Part shown: positions 8,254 through 16,538 of the stretch, one piece after another
Position numbering within the stretch: position 1 is the stretch's first letter
Layout: each line of letters opens with the position of its first letter
Source: CAYOWK01 sp964407665
Lineage (GTDB): Bacteria > Pseudomonadota > Alphaproteobacteria > Caulobacterales > Hyphomonadaceae
Reading direction: 5' to 3'
DNA: 56,342 nt
NCBI GenBank assembly: GCA_964407665.1
Contig: CAYOWK010000027.1
Coordinates: 1 to 56,342 of the forward strand
Notes under the pieces: generated by a model
Told to the model about the DNA's origin: nothing
Databases searched by the model: none
Seen by the model: only the letters and a program-made list of their open reading frames with translations
Program-made: the position numbers and the translations under genes

Positions 8254-8576
8254 TATTCAAGCCCCTGCAGTTTCAGGATTTCCTTGTAGACCGCATCCGA
8301 GATGCCCGTTCCGCCCTGCCGGGAGACCGCGCCGGCATACTCGTCGAGCATCAGCGGACGGAACATCTCCTCGGCGGCCCCGCCGCCGAACGGGCCATCG
8401 GTGGGGAGGCCTGCAAACATCGGCTGCAGCATCTGGGAGATGAACATCTTCTCGAAGTCGTTGGCGATCTCGCGCGCCTGCTCGCGGGTCCGGGCGCCGG
8501 AGACACGCGCCTCCAGCTCACGGCCGCGCGCAGCCGACGTATCGACGGGGGCGAGGGGAAGGCCAAGGTCCGCCAT
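8253..8576 (-). CDS. cheL: Rod-binding protein (CheL / FlgJ N-domain type)
   Basis: A 107-residue protein corresponding to the N-terminal rod-binding half of FlgJ, without the muramidase domain found in enterobacteria. The key region is AREIANDFEKMFISQMLQPM followed by a Gly-rich turn and EEMFRPLMLDEYAGAVSRQG. Alphaproteobacteria carry this short form, called CheL in Caulobacter, next to flgI. It is expected to act in the periplasm in rod assembly. One-base overlaps (TAATG) couple it to both flgI upstream and flbY downstream. There is no signal peptide, as usual for this protein. Confidence 0.88.
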   Translation of the reverse strand: MADLGLPLAPVDTSAARGRELEARVSGARTREQAREIANDFEKMFISQMLQPMFAGLPTDGPFGGGAAEEMFRPLMLDEYAGAVSRQGGTGISDAVYKEILKLQGLE

Positions 8577-9685
8577 TACATCAGCTCGATATCTGCCTGC
8601 AGCGCGCCCGCCGCCTTCAGCGCCTGCAGGATGGAGATCAGGTCGCGCGGACTGACGCCTAGCGCGTTGAGGCCGTTCACCAGTTCGTTGAGCGGGATGC
8701 CGTTGCCGCCGATCAGCGCCAGATCCGCCACATCTTCCTCGACCGCCACATCGGTCTGGGGCACAACCACCGTTTCGCCGCGTCCGAAGGCGTTGGGCTG
8801 GCTGACAGCCGGGGATTCCTGCACCTGGACGGTCAGGTTGCCCTGGGCGATGGCGACCGGCGACACCCGCACCTGATCGCCCATCACGACGACGCCGGTG
8901 GTCTCGTTGACGATGATCCGCGCCCGCTGGTCGGGCTCGACCTGCAGCAGCTCAATCTGTGACAGAAGCGACGCCATGTTCCGGAACGAGGGCGGGCGCC
9001 GGAGGTGGACGGTCGACGGATCGCTGGCGACCGCAGCTTCCTGGCCGATGAAGGTGTTGATGGCGCTGGCGATCCGCGTGGCGGTGGCGAAGTCCGGATT
9101 GCGCAGCGACAGCCGCAGCTCGTTCTGGCCGGCGAGGTCATAGCCCAGCTCGCGCTCGACGATGGCGCCGTTGGTGATCCGTCCGCTGGTGGGCACGTTG
9201 CGCGTCAGGGAGGTTCCGCTGGAGCCCGACGCCTTGAAGGCCCCGACGGCCACCGAGCCCTGGGCGACCGCATAGACTTCGCCGTCCGCGCCCAGCAGCG
9301 GCGTGGCGATCAGCGTGCCGCCTTCGAGGCTGCCGCTGTCGCACAGGGACGAGATGTTGACGTCGATCCGGCTGCCGCCCGCCGCGAAGGCGGGGAGATT
9401 GGCGGTGACCATGACGGCCGCGGCGTTCGACGTGTTCAGGCTGGAGTTGCGCGTATTGACGCCAAGCCGTTCCATCATGGCTTCGAGGCTCTGGCGCGTG
9501 AAGGCGCAGTTGCGAAGGCTGTCGCCGGTGCCGTTGACCCCGACCACGAGGCCATAGCCGAGCAGCTGGTTGTCACGCACCCCCTCGATGTCGACGATAT
9601 CCTTCAGCCGCGTCGTTGCGGACGCGGGCGCTGTCGCAGCGGCGGCGCAAAGGGCTAGAGCGAGAGTGGCGAGGAATGCGCGCAT
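8576..9685 (-). CDS. flgI: Flagellar P-ring protein FlgI
   Basis: A 369-residue protein with a Sec signal peptide (residues about 1-23, ending ATAPASA). It has the conserved FlgI sequence TRLKDIVDIEGVRDNQLLGY and GLVVGVNGTGDS, and a C-terminal GGNGIPLNELVNGLNALGVS. FlgI polymerises around the rod in the periplasm to form the P-ring, the bushing that passes through peptidoglycan. Length and architecture are normal. It is the first gene of a leftward operon and is divergent from fliX, sharing a 170-base regulatory region with CtrA-type half-sites. Confidence 0.96.
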   Translation of the reverse strand: MRAFLATLALALCAAAATAPASATTRLKDIVDIEGVRDNQLLGYGLVVGVNGTGDSLRNCAFTRQSLEAMMERLGVNTRNSSLNTSNAAAVMVTANLPAFAAGGSRIDVNISSLCDSGSLEGGTLIATPLLGADGEVYAVAQGSVAVGAFKASGSSGTSLTRNVPTSGRITNGAIVERELGYDLAGQNELRLSLRNPDFATATRIASAINTFIGQEAAVASDPSTVHLRRPPSFRNMASLLSQIELLQVEPDQRARIIVNETTGVVVMGDQVRVSPVAIAQGNLTVQVQESPAVSQPNAFGRGETVVVPQTDVAVEEDVADLALIGGNGIPLNELVNGLNALGVSPRDLISILQALKAAGALQADIELM

Positions 9686-9777
9686 GATGCCTGTCGGTTG
9701 GGCTGGGGAGCAGCTTTCCGACCATTCTGGCCGCGGGCGATACCAGCGGACTTTCCCCTCCCAGTGCGAACAAAGGC

Positions 9778-9815
9778 TTAACCGGGTGTTTCCCGCGGGT
9801 TAAGCCGCCGTTAAC
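9778..9815. promoter_or_regulatory. CtrA-type binding sites between flgI and fliX
   Basis: Three TTAA half-sites lie at 9778-9781, 9800-9803 and 9811-9814. The last two form TTAA-GCCGCCG-TTAAC, an exact match to the CtrA consensus TTAA-N7-TTAAC, ending 40 bases before the fliX ATG. The first two also form an 8-bp inverted repeat (GCTTAACC / GGTTAAGC). In Caulobacter early flagellar genes, fliX among them, are activated by phosphorylated CtrA, so cell-cycle control of both divergent transcripts is likely. Confidence 0.7.
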
Positions 9816-9855
9816 CGGTGTTACCCAGTTTCACCCGCAGGAGGCCCGGACCGCC

Positions 9856-10284
9856 ATGAAGGTGACGCCGCCCATCTCGCCAACATCCGCCAGCGGACCG
9901 GCCGCCGTCCGTCCGGCCGCGCAGGGCTTCGGCCAGCTGCTCGAAACGGGCGGCCCCGCTGCGCGGGCATCCGTCGGCGGCCCGGCCGCCAGCGCCCACA
10001 TCTCCAGCATCGGATCGCTTCTGGCGCTCCAGGGCCTGACCGATCCGGAAGCCCGCTCCCGCGCCCTTCGCAAGGGGCGGCGCATGCTGGACGCCCTCGA
10101 CCGTCTTCAGGTCTCGATGCTGGGCGAGGGGCCGACCCGGTCCGATCTGGCCCGTCTGCAGAGCGCGATGGAAGAAACCCGTCTGCCCAGCGGCGACGAC
10201 GAACTGGACGACACCCTCAACTGGGCGGAGATCCGGGTCGCGGTCGAGACCGAGAAACTCAAGCGTTCCGCCGGACTCGTGTAA
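9856..10284 (+). CDS. fliX: Flagellar assembly regulator FliX
   Basis: A 142-residue protein. The first 55 residues are Pro/Ala/Gly-rich and probably disordered. The remainder is the FliX helical domain (SIGSLLALQGLTDPEARSRA, RMLDALDRLQVSMLGE, ending WAEIRVAVETEKLKRSAG). FliX is a trans-acting factor specific to Caulobacterales-like bacteria. It couples completion of early basal-body structures to the sigma-54 activator FlbD, and so gates late flagellar genes such as the flagellins seen in this window. AGGAGG lies a few bases upstream of the ATG, and a CtrA box lies about 40 bases before the start. Confidence 0.92.
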   Translation: MKVTPPISPTSASGPAAVRPAAQGFGQLLETGGPAARASVGGPAASAHISSIGSLLALQGLTDPEARSRALRKGRRMLDALDRLQVSMLGEGPTRSDLARLQSAMEETRLPSGDDELDDTLNWAEIRVAVETEKLKRSAGLV

Positions 10285-10491
10285 CAGCAGAGTCACAAAA
10301 CCTGTATACGCCCGACATCGTGCAGATTCGGCCGAATAACGGGTATGTGATCTGCTACAGGCCTGAAACTTGCAGCAATTTTCGAAGCGTGTGGCTGAGA
10401 ATGAGCGTGGACGCCGTTAAGCGTCTCGGTTATAAGCCGCACGCCCGTACAGGGGCGTCGGGTCTTCCCGGCCCGGCAGGGAGTTGAAGAC

Positions 10492-10908
10492 ATGAGTTCG
10501 TCGAAAGTCGCGTCTTACAAGCCTACCGAAAAAGAACCCTACATGAACGCCCGGCAGCTCCAGTACTTCAAGGAGAAGCTGGTCGCGCTGAAGGAGGAGA
10601 TCCTCCACCTCAACCGCGAGACCATCAGCGGCATGCAGGAAAACGTCGCCCCGATCCCCGATCTGGTCGACCGCGCCTCTTCGGAGGCCGACCGTGCGCT
10701 CGAACTGCGCACCCGCGACCGCCAGCGCAAGCTGATCAACAAGATCGACTCGGCGCTGCGCCGGATCGAGATCGGCGAGTACGGCTATTGCGAGGAAACC
10801 GGCGAGCCGATCGGCATCAAGCGCCTCGAAGCGCGCCCGACCGCCACCATGTGCCTTGAGGCGCAGGAGCGTCACGAGCGCAAGGAACGCACGGTTCGCG
10901 ACGACTGA
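10492..10908 (+). CDS. dksA: RNA polymerase-binding transcription factor DksA
   Basis: A 138-residue DksA. A coiled-coil hairpin covers residues about 25-95 (LQYFKEKLVALKEEIL, VDRASSEADRALELRTRDR), followed by the globular finger region YCEETGEPIGIKRLEARPTA. DksA enters the RNA polymerase secondary channel and works with ppGpp on rRNA and stress promoters. The zinc finger is degenerate: the usual four cysteines are C-x2-T and C-x2-A here, leaving one cysteine per pair. Some alphaproteobacterial DksA proteins work with such reduced sites. GGGAG precedes the ATG. Two small hairpins (around 10440-10475) lie in the leader. Confidence 0.95.
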   Translation: MSSSKVASYKPTEKEPYMNARQLQYFKEKLVALKEEILHLNRETISGMQENVAPIPDLVDRASSEADRALELRTRDRQRKLINKIDSALRRIEIGEYGYCEETGEPIGIKRLEARPTATMCLEAQERHERKERTVRDD

Positions 10909-10914
10909 TTTCAG

Positions 10915-10936
10915 GGCGCCGGGCCGAACCGGCGCC
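10915..10936 (+). terminator. Hairpin after dksA
   Basis: GGCGCCGG (10915-10922) and CCGGCGCC (10929-10936) form a perfect 8-bp stem with a 6-base loop just after the dksA stop codon. No T-run follows, so it may act as an mRNA 3' end stabiliser or a weak terminator. Confidence 0.45.
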
Positions 10937-11008
10937 AACCTCCCTCCGGATGTCTTGCCTACCCGGATCGCGGGTCTCAGGATTGTCGTCTGACGCAGGG
11001 AGGCGTTC

Positions 11009-11488
11009 GTGCCGGTCGCACAGGTCAATATCGCCCGCATCCTGAAAGAGAAGGGCGACCCGTCAAACGCGGAATTCTTCGACAACCTCGCCGCCGTGAA
11101 CGCCATGGCCGAGCGCATGCCGGGTTTCCTCTGGCGGCTGATCGACGGGGTCACCGAAGCGGACGGCTCGGTGAACGCGACCTCGCTGAGACCGACCGCC
11201 GACCCCATGCTTCTCATCAACATGTCGGTCTGGGAGACGGCTGATGATCTCGCGCGCTTCGTCTTCCGGACCGTCCATGTGAAATTCTACCAGAAGCGGG
11301 AGGCCTGGTTCGAGCCGCCTGCGCAGCCGGGATTTGCGATGTGGACCGTGGCCGAAGGCCACCGCCCGACGACATCGGAAGCCCTGGAGCGCCTCGCCGA
11401 TCTGCGCATGAATGGCGCATCGGAGCGCGTCTTCGGATGGGCGGCGCTGCCCGGTTATGCTGAATTCCAGTCCATGCGCTGCGGCTGA
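11009..11488 (+). CDS. DUF3291 family protein
   Basis: A 159-residue soluble protein matching the DUF3291 pattern: an N-terminal AQVNIARIL strand, PGFLWRL, then MLLINMSVWETADDLARFVF, and a repeated strand-helix ending in WTVAEGHRPTTSEALERLA. The fold is expected to be a dimeric alpha/beta barrel like the antibiotic-monooxygenase group, but no enzyme activity is established. The start is GTG at 11009, chosen because GGGAGG lies 7 bases upstream and the sequence begins at the family's usual point. It stands alone between dksA and a small membrane protein gene. Confidence 0.8.
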   Translation: MPVAQVNIARILKEKGDPSNAEFFDNLAAVNAMAERMPGFLWRLIDGVTEADGSVNATSLRPTADPMLLINMSVWETADDLARFVFRTVHVKFYQKREAWFEPPAQPGFAMWTVAEGHRPTTSEALERLADLRMNGASERVFGWAALPGYAEFQSMRCG

Positions 11489-11572
11489 CAAGTCTCTCAT
11501 CGACATACCGGTTTGCGGTGCGCTAGGCATGTGCAGGCTGGGTGGAGCGTTGCGTTTCGGGGACGATCCTTC

Positions 11573-12067
11573 ATGGAGCAGATCAACCCGGCCTGGGTCG
11601 CGTGGGCGGAACTCGCCCGTGCCTGGGCCTCGGCGTTCACATTTCTCGTGGCGCTGGCCGCCGGCCTGTTCGGCCTGTTCCGGTATCTGAGGTCTGAACG
11701 GCTTCGCCAGACCGAACAGGTCCGCGAGCTCTATTCGATGTTCTTCGAGAACGACCGCTATCGCCGCATCCGGTTCGTCCTCGGCAACCCCAAATCCCCC
11801 GAATACCAGCAGCTCGCCTCCGAGCTGGCGACCGAGGGCATGCCCAAGCCGCTGGAAGGGGAGCTGATCGACCTCCTGAACTTTCTCGAGTTCGTACAGG
11901 GGCTTGCGCGCCGCGGGCTTATCGCAAAGGGCGATGTGGAGTGGATGTTCCGCTCGTTCCTCGAGCATGTCGCCCGGCTGGATGCGGTGCGCGGCTACGT
12001 CCTGCGCAACGACTTCGAGGAGCTCGCCGCCATGTGCCGCAAGGCGATCAAGACCCCGGGGGCATGA
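11573..12067 (+). CDS. Small membrane-anchored protein of unknown function
   Basis: A 164-residue protein with one N-terminal membrane helix (residues about 15-36, ASAFTFLVALAAGLFGLFRY) and a helical cytoplasmic part rich in aromatic and charged residues (ELYSMFFENDRYRRIRFVLG, LIDLLNFLEFVQGLARRGLI, VEWMFRSFLEH). The pattern resembles the DUF4760-type group, but I cannot confirm this. The ATG at 11573 is preceded by GGGGA; an upstream GTG at 11513 has no ribosome-binding site. Its stop codon overlaps the next start (ATGA), so it is translationally coupled to a gamma-glutamylcyclotransferase-like gene. Confidence 0.7.
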   Translation: MEQINPAWVAWAELARAWASAFTFLVALAAGLFGLFRYLRSERLRQTEQVRELYSMFFENDRYRRIRFVLGNPKSPEYQQLASELATEGMPKPLEGELIDLLNFLEFVQGLARRGLIAKGDVEWMFRSFLEHVARLDAVRGYVLRNDFEELAAMCRKAIKTPGA

Positions 12068-12492
12068 CGCTCGCGCTATTCGTCTATGGAACCCTTCGCG
12101 CCGGGCTTCCTGCTGCTTTCGTTTCCCGCCAGGCCACAGCCAGCCGCCGCCTGCTGCACGAGCGCGGCGTGCTGGAGGGGCAGGGCGTCCTGCCCGGCCG
12201 GCTGGTCGCGGTGTCATGGTATCCCGGTCTCGTGCCGGGCGGATCGGGCGAGCAGGTCCGGGGCGAGGTCTGGCGCCTGCCCGGGGCCGCCACGCTGGCC
12301 CGGCTCGACGCCTATGAGGGGCGGGACTACACCCGGCGCATCCGCCGCATCCGGCTGGACAGCGGGCGGCTTCTGATGGCCCACGTCTATCTCTATGTTC
12401 GGGATGTGAGCGGCCTGCCGGTCATCCCCACAGGTGACTTTGCAGACTGGCTTGCCAAACCCCGCGACCCCCGCGACGACAGGACATCATGA
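12064..12492 (+). CDS. Gamma-glutamylcyclotransferase-like protein
   Basis: A 142-residue protein of the GGCT/AIG2-like fold. The diagnostic VYGTLR motif is at residues 7-12. The C-terminal half carries LARLDAYEGRDYTRR, containing the acidic residue that serves as the general base in characterised family members. Such enzymes cleave gamma-glutamyl amines or peptides to 5-oxoproline, but the substrate cannot be read here. The gene is coupled by ATGA overlaps to both the upstream membrane protein and downstream recR, so recR is expressed from a run of overlapping genes. Confidence 0.85.
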   Translation: MTLALFVYGTLRAGLPAAFVSRQATASRRLLHERGVLEGQGVLPGRLVAVSWYPGLVPGGSGEQVRGEVWRLPGAATLARLDAYEGRDYTRRIRRIRLDSGRLLMAHVYLYVRDVSGLPVIPTGDFADWLAKPRDPRDDRTS

Positions 12493-13088
12493 CCAACCGT
12501 TCCGCCGGTCCGGAAATCCTGAGGGTGATCGACCTCCTCTCCAAGCTGCCCGGTCTCGGGCCGCGCTCGGCAAGGCGCGCGACGCTGCACCTCCTCAAGA
12601 AACAGGACCAGCTCATGGGTCCGCTGGCGGCCGCGCTGGCCGACGCCGCCGGAAAGGTCCAGGCCTGTTCGGTCTGCGGAAACTTCGACACCGTGAATCC
12701 CTGCTCGATGTGCGCCGCCCCCAACCGGGACGACAGCATCATCTGCGCGGTCGAGGAGGTGGGCGACCTCTGGGCGATGGATCGCTCCGGCGTCTTCAAG
12801 GGCCGCTTCCACGTCGTCGGCGGCGCGCTCTCGGCGCTCGACGGCGTGCGCCCGGAAGACCTCAACATCCAGAGCCTGATCGAGCGCGCCTCCAGCCCCG
12901 TCGTGCGCGAGATCATCCTCGCGCTCAACGCCACCGTCGAAGGCCAGACCACGGCCCACTACATCACCGACCGGCTGGCGCACCTCGATGTGAAGGTCAC
13001 GCGCCTCGCGCACGGCGTCCCCGTCGGCGGCGAAATCGACCACCTCGACGACGGCACCATCGCCGCCGCGCTGGCCTCAAGGCGCTGA
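12489..13088 (+). CDS. recR: Recombination mediator protein RecR
   Basis: A 199-residue RecR of normal length. It has an N-terminal helix-hairpin-helix (LSKLPGLGPRSARRATLHLL), a four-cysteine zinc finger (CSVCGNFDTVNPCSMC, residues about 57-72), a Toprim domain (ICAVEEVGDLWAMDRSGVFK) and a C-terminal Walker-like segment. RecR works with RecO and RecF to load RecA on gapped DNA. In many bacteria recR follows dnaX and ybaB; here it follows a gamma-glutamylcyclotransferase-like gene, with the ATG overlapping its TGA. A histidine phosphatase gene follows after 7 bases and is probably co-transcribed. Confidence 0.96.
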   Translation: MTNRSAGPEILRVIDLLSKLPGLGPRSARRATLHLLKKQDQLMGPLAAALADAAGKVQACSVCGNFDTVNPCSMCAAPNRDDSIICAVEEVGDLWAMDRSGVFKGRFHVVGGALSALDGVRPEDLNIQSLIERASSPVVREIILALNATVEGQTTAHYITDRLAHLDVKVTRLAHGVPVGGEIDHLDDGTIAAALASRR

Positions 13089-13095
13089 GGATCCC

Positions 13096-13743
13096 ATGAA
13101 AACCTGGTACCTCATCCGCCACGGCGAAACCGAGTGGAATGCGATCAAGCGCATGCAGGGGCAGCTGGATTCCCGGCTGTCGGCAGAGGGGCGTCTGCAC
13201 GCCGCCGAATCCGGGCGTCTGCTCTCGCGCCTCGGCTTCGACCGCGCCTTCGCCTCGCCGCTGGGACGCGTCCGCGAGACCGTTGCGATCATGGCCGGTC
13301 ATGCGCCCATCGATCCCCTGTTCGACGACCGGCTGATGGAGTGGTCCAGCGGCGACTGGTCCGGCCAGCTCTACGCCGACATCGCCCGCGACCGGCCGGA
13401 CGAATGGTCGGCCTGGGACGCTGACCGTTACAACTGGCGTCCGCCCAATGGCGAGAACTTCGTCGATCTCGCCAGCCGCGCGCGCTCCTTCATCGACGAG
13501 GCCGCAAAGGTCCACGCCGCGCGGCTCGCCATCGTGGCGCATGGCTTCATCAACCGGGCGCTGGCCGGCGAACTGCTGGGTCTGGCGCCGGCTGACCGCA
13601 TGAAAATCAGCCAGTCCAACGACACCGTGATGCGCATCACGGTTGGACCGGACGGCGCCAGAGCCGAGCACTACATCGCCGGCGAGGGACCGTTCCCGGG
13701 CCTGCCGGACGGCTCGCGCCGGGGCGGCCAGAAGTCAGTCTGA
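13096..13743 (+). CDS. Histidine phosphatase family protein
   Basis: A 215-residue member of the phosphoglycerate mutase-like superfamily. The catalytic RHG motif occurs as YLIRHGETEWNAIKRMQGQL at residues 5-24, with the second conserved His in IVAHGFINRALAGELL near residue 152 and the typical Glu in LMEWSSGDW near residue 90. These enzymes use a phospho-histidine intermediate on small phosphorylated metabolites; the substrate (cobalamin precursor, sugar phosphate or other) is not evident. It lies 7 bases after recR. Confidence 0.88.
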   Translation: MKTWYLIRHGETEWNAIKRMQGQLDSRLSAEGRLHAAESGRLLSRLGFDRAFASPLGRVRETVAIMAGHAPIDPLFDDRLMEWSSGDWSGQLYADIARDRPDEWSAWDADRYNWRPPNGENFVDLASRARSFIDEAAKVHAARLAIVAHGFINRALAGELLGLAPADRMKISQSNDTVMRITVGPDGARAEHYIAGEGPFPGLPDGSRRGGQKSV

Positions 13744-13769
13744 CCTCAGCCCGGCGTCTGCGCCCATGG

Positions 13770-15665
13770 TCAGTCCTTCACCTTGAAGGCGAGAAGGAGG
13801 TTGCCGCCCTTCTGGCCAAACTTGTCATAGCCGGAGGTCGCATAGACGAACTTTCCGGCCACGACGGGTCCGCTCGAGTCGATCGATCCGCCGCTGCCGG
13901 AAACCCCGTTGACGCCCTCAAACGTCCGGTTCGTGTCGAACGTCCAGAGGATCGCCCCGTCCCGCGTGGAGAACGCCCGCATGGACCCATCCAGCGATGC
14001 GCCGAACACGACTCCCGGCGCGAGTGTCGCCGCCGCCGACACGCCCGGTGAGCAGCGCCATTTCACGTCCTTGCAGGTATCGGGCAGGACCGTCGACCAG
14101 AGAGCTTTTCCGGTCGTCACATCCAGAGCGTGCATGCCGGACTGGGCCGGCAGGTGGGCGTCCTTGGGATAGGCCGACAGGTCGGAGATCGGCACGAACA
14201 GCGTCTTGCCGTCCGTGGCCATGCCCCAGTGAACGCCGCCCATAATCCCGCCGCGTCCAGGCTTGGTCTTCCAGAGCAGGGCGCCGCCATTGTCCGGATC
14301 GAGGCCGTAGACGTGGCCAGACTTCTGCCCCGCGAGAACGATAGCGCGGCCGTCGGCTTGCTCGACCAGTATGGGCGCCGCCCCGAAGTCAAAGTCGGGT
14401 CCGGTGTTCGTCGGGCAGTTCGGGCCGGACGGGCAGGCTGCATTCCAGACATCGTTCGCCGTCGCCTGGTACGTCCACACGACCCGGCCCGAGCCCAGAT
14501 CGAGCGCCATGATCGCATCGCTCGTGGCGGTGGACGGATGGGAGTAGTTCTCTCCCGTGCCGATATAGAGACGGTTGCGTTTGCGATCGATCGTCGGCGT
14601 CGACCACACCGGCGCCCCGGAGGGGCCGAACATCGTCACGCCTGCACGGTTGGGCGCCTGCGCCCGAGGCTCCTCGGCAATGGTGTGGGTCTTCCAGACG
14701 GTGGCCCCGGTCTTGATATCGATCGCCGCCACGGCGCCGCGGAACGTGCAGCAGGCGTAAGTCCCGTTCATCGCGGCGACCACCTCGAGCGAGGAGATCG
14801 GAACGTAGAGGCGTCCCTCATGCAGGCGCATGGCGCCGGTGATCGTCGCCTGCGGGTGAGTGTCCGGGCGAACGCTCCAGACGATGCGGCGGCTGGCCAG
14901 ATCGACGGCGTGCACCTGACCGGCGAGGTCGCCGAAATAGAGGGCGTCCGGCGCCCCGGCTACGTTGGTTCCGATGATCAGCGGCGACCGGATCTCCTTG
15001 TCCGACTGCACGGTCCAGAGCGTGCATCCGGTTGTGGCGTCGAGCGCGTAGACCATCCCGAACTGGTCAGCGGTGAAGAGGACATTTCCCGCGAGTGTCG
15101 GCTGCACGCGGGAACGGGTTGATCCCGGGAACGCGAAGACCCACGCCAGGTCGAGGTCCGCCGCGTTGTCGCCGCTGATGGATGTCTGGCCTTTGCCGAC
15201 GGCGCGCCAGTTCTCCGGACTCATCCCCCAGTCAGCGATTCCGCCGGGCCCATAGGCGCCGCCCTTCGGCGCCGCACAGGTGGTTGGCGCCAAGGTTGCC
15301 GCGCTCTGCGGCGCCGACACGTAGGATGCGACAGCCTCTCTTTCCTGCGGAGACAGCTGGCTCGCCTGCGCCATCATGATGCCGGTCGTCAGCGACGCGA
15401 GAATGCGATCCTTGCTCAGCGCCGCGAGCGACTCCCGCCGGGGCGCCTGAATGGCTCCCCCGTCGTGACACGAGGCGCAGGCGCGTTCGTATATGGCGGC
15501 GCCCGATACCTCTGGCGCTGACACGCTCTGGCCGGCGACGGGGCCTGGCTGCTGTGCGCAGGCGGCGAGAAGCGCTGGCGCCAGAAACAGGAATCCCAGC
15601 GCCCGCCCGCTGAGCCGGGTTCTGGATCGGGTCCCTGCCGGTATGCTTCGGTGCTGAGGCTTCAT
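13770..15665 (-). CDS. PQQ-dependent alcohol dehydrogenase with cytochrome c domain (PVA dehydrogenase-like)
   Basis: A 631-residue lipoprotein precursor (lipobox LLAAC near residue 36). Residues about 50-115 form a cytochrome c domain with heme motif CASCH. The rest is a PQQ-type beta-propeller with repeated blades (GCTLWTVQSDKEIRSP, WKTKPGRGGIMGGVHWGMAT) and a vicinal cysteine pair in TYACCTFRGAVAAI. Heme domain first, propeller second, plus the CCTFRG context is the arrangement of cytochrome-containing polyvinyl alcohol dehydrogenase. The true substrate may be another secondary alcohol. It would pass electrons from periplasmic alcohol oxidation to the respiratory chain. It is encoded next to an SDR and a TetR regulator. 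Confidence 0.85.
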   Translation of the reverse strand: MKPQHRSIPAGTRSRTRLSGRALGFLFLAPALLAACAQQPGPVAGQSVSAPEVSGAAIYERACASCHDGGAIQAPRRESLAALSKDRILASLTTGIMMAQASQLSPQEREAVASYVSAPQSAATLAPTTCAAPKGGAYGPGGIADWGMSPENWRAVGKGQTSISGDNAADLDLAWVFAFPGSTRSRVQPTLAGNVLFTADQFGMVYALDATTGCTLWTVQSDKEIRSPLIIGTNVAGAPDALYFGDLAGQVHAVDLASRRIVWSVRPDTHPQATITGAMRLHEGRLYVPISSLEVVAAMNGTYACCTFRGAVAAIDIKTGATVWKTHTIAEEPRAQAPNRAGVTMFGPSGAPVWSTPTIDRKRNRLYIGTGENYSHPSTATSDAIMALDLGSGRVVWTYQATANDVWNAACPSGPNCPTNTGPDFDFGAAPILVEQADGRAIVLAGQKSGHVYGLDPDNGGALLWKTKPGRGGIMGGVHWGMATDGKTLFVPISDLSAYPKDAHLPAQSGMHALDVTTGKALWSTVLPDTCKDVKWRCSPGVSAAATLAPGVVFGASLDGSMRAFSTRDGAILWTFDTNRTFEGVNGVSGSGGSIDSSGPVVAGKFVYATSGYDKFGQKGGNLLLAFKVKD

Positions 15666-15719
15666 CGTGAGTCCGCCATGAGTGCGTGTCTGGGGTCGAG
15701 CGGCGTCGCGGCCGCCCGT

Positions 15720-16487
15720 CTAGTGGTTCACCGTCTTCACCATCGCGCCGTCGATCCGCAGGTTCGCGCCCGTGATGAAACCGGCCCTCGGACTGACAAG
15801 GAAGGTGATTGCATCGGCCACTTCCTCGGGCCGGCCGTGGCGGCCCAGCGCGCTCATCTGGGCGGCGCGCCTGAACAGGTCGGGCTGGTGCGTGCGGATC
15901 TGGTCCCAGACGCCGCCCTCAAACAGGATCGGCCCTGGAGAGACCGCATTCACCCGGATGCCGGATGTCCCATGCGCTGCGGCAAGCTGGCCCATGTAGG
16001 AGACCAGCGCGGCCTTCATCGTTCCATACGCGCTCTCGCCGGGCGGCAGCACCATCAACGTCGCCGCGATCGATGACACGAACAGGAGCGACGCATCCTT
16101 GCCCGCCGCCAGCATGGGCAGGGACAGTTCGGCGAACCGGACATGCTGCAGGAAGTCCGTTTCGAACGCCTCGCGCCAGCCATCCTCGCCTTTCTGCGTG
16201 GGGCGCGTCGAGACGTTGGAGATGGCGATATCGAGCCCGCCAAGCTCGGCCGAGGCTGCAGCGTGCCAGCGGATGAAGGCGTCCCGGTCGCGTACGTCGA
16301 GGGCTGTGCCGAACGCGCGCACGCCGAGCGAAGTCAGGCTCCGGACTGTCTCTTCAACGCCCGATTCAGTCCGGGCGCACACCGCAACGTCGACGCCCTC
16401 GCGCGCAAGACTTTCCACGATCGCCCGGCCGATGCCTCTCGTGCCCCCCGTGACGATGGCCTTCTTGCCCTTCAAACCCAGATCCAT
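15720..16487 (-). CDS. Short-chain dehydrogenase/reductase (SDR)
   Basis: A 255-residue classical SDR with the cofactor loop TGGTRGIGRA at residues 13-22, the catalytic serine in LFVSSIAATL, and the YxxxK pair in YGTMKAAL. The C-terminus RAGFITGANLRIDGAM is typical of the oxidoreductase subgroup close to 3-oxoacyl reductases. The DVAVCAR region favours NADP(H), since a basic residue follows the second strand. It lies between the PQQ dehydrogenase and a TetR regulator on the same strand, so a role in a catabolic route from alcohols or ketones is plausible but not proven. Confidence 0.88.
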   Translation of the reverse strand: MDLGLKGKKAIVTGGTRGIGRAIVESLAREGVDVAVCARTESGVEETVRSLTSLGVRAFGTALDVRDRDAFIRWHAAASAELGGLDIAISNVSTRPTQKGEDGWREAFETDFLQHVRFAELSLPMLAAGKDASLLFVSSIAATLMVLPPGESAYGTMKAALVSYMGQLAAAHGTSGIRVNAVSPGPILFEGGVWDQIRTHQPDLFRRAAQMSALGRHGRPEEVADAITFLVSPRAGFITGANLRIDGAMVKTVNH

Positions 16488-16538
16488 GGTGGTGTTCCCT
16501 CGACGTGTCTTCTGATTGTGGATTGAGCCGCGCCCGCA

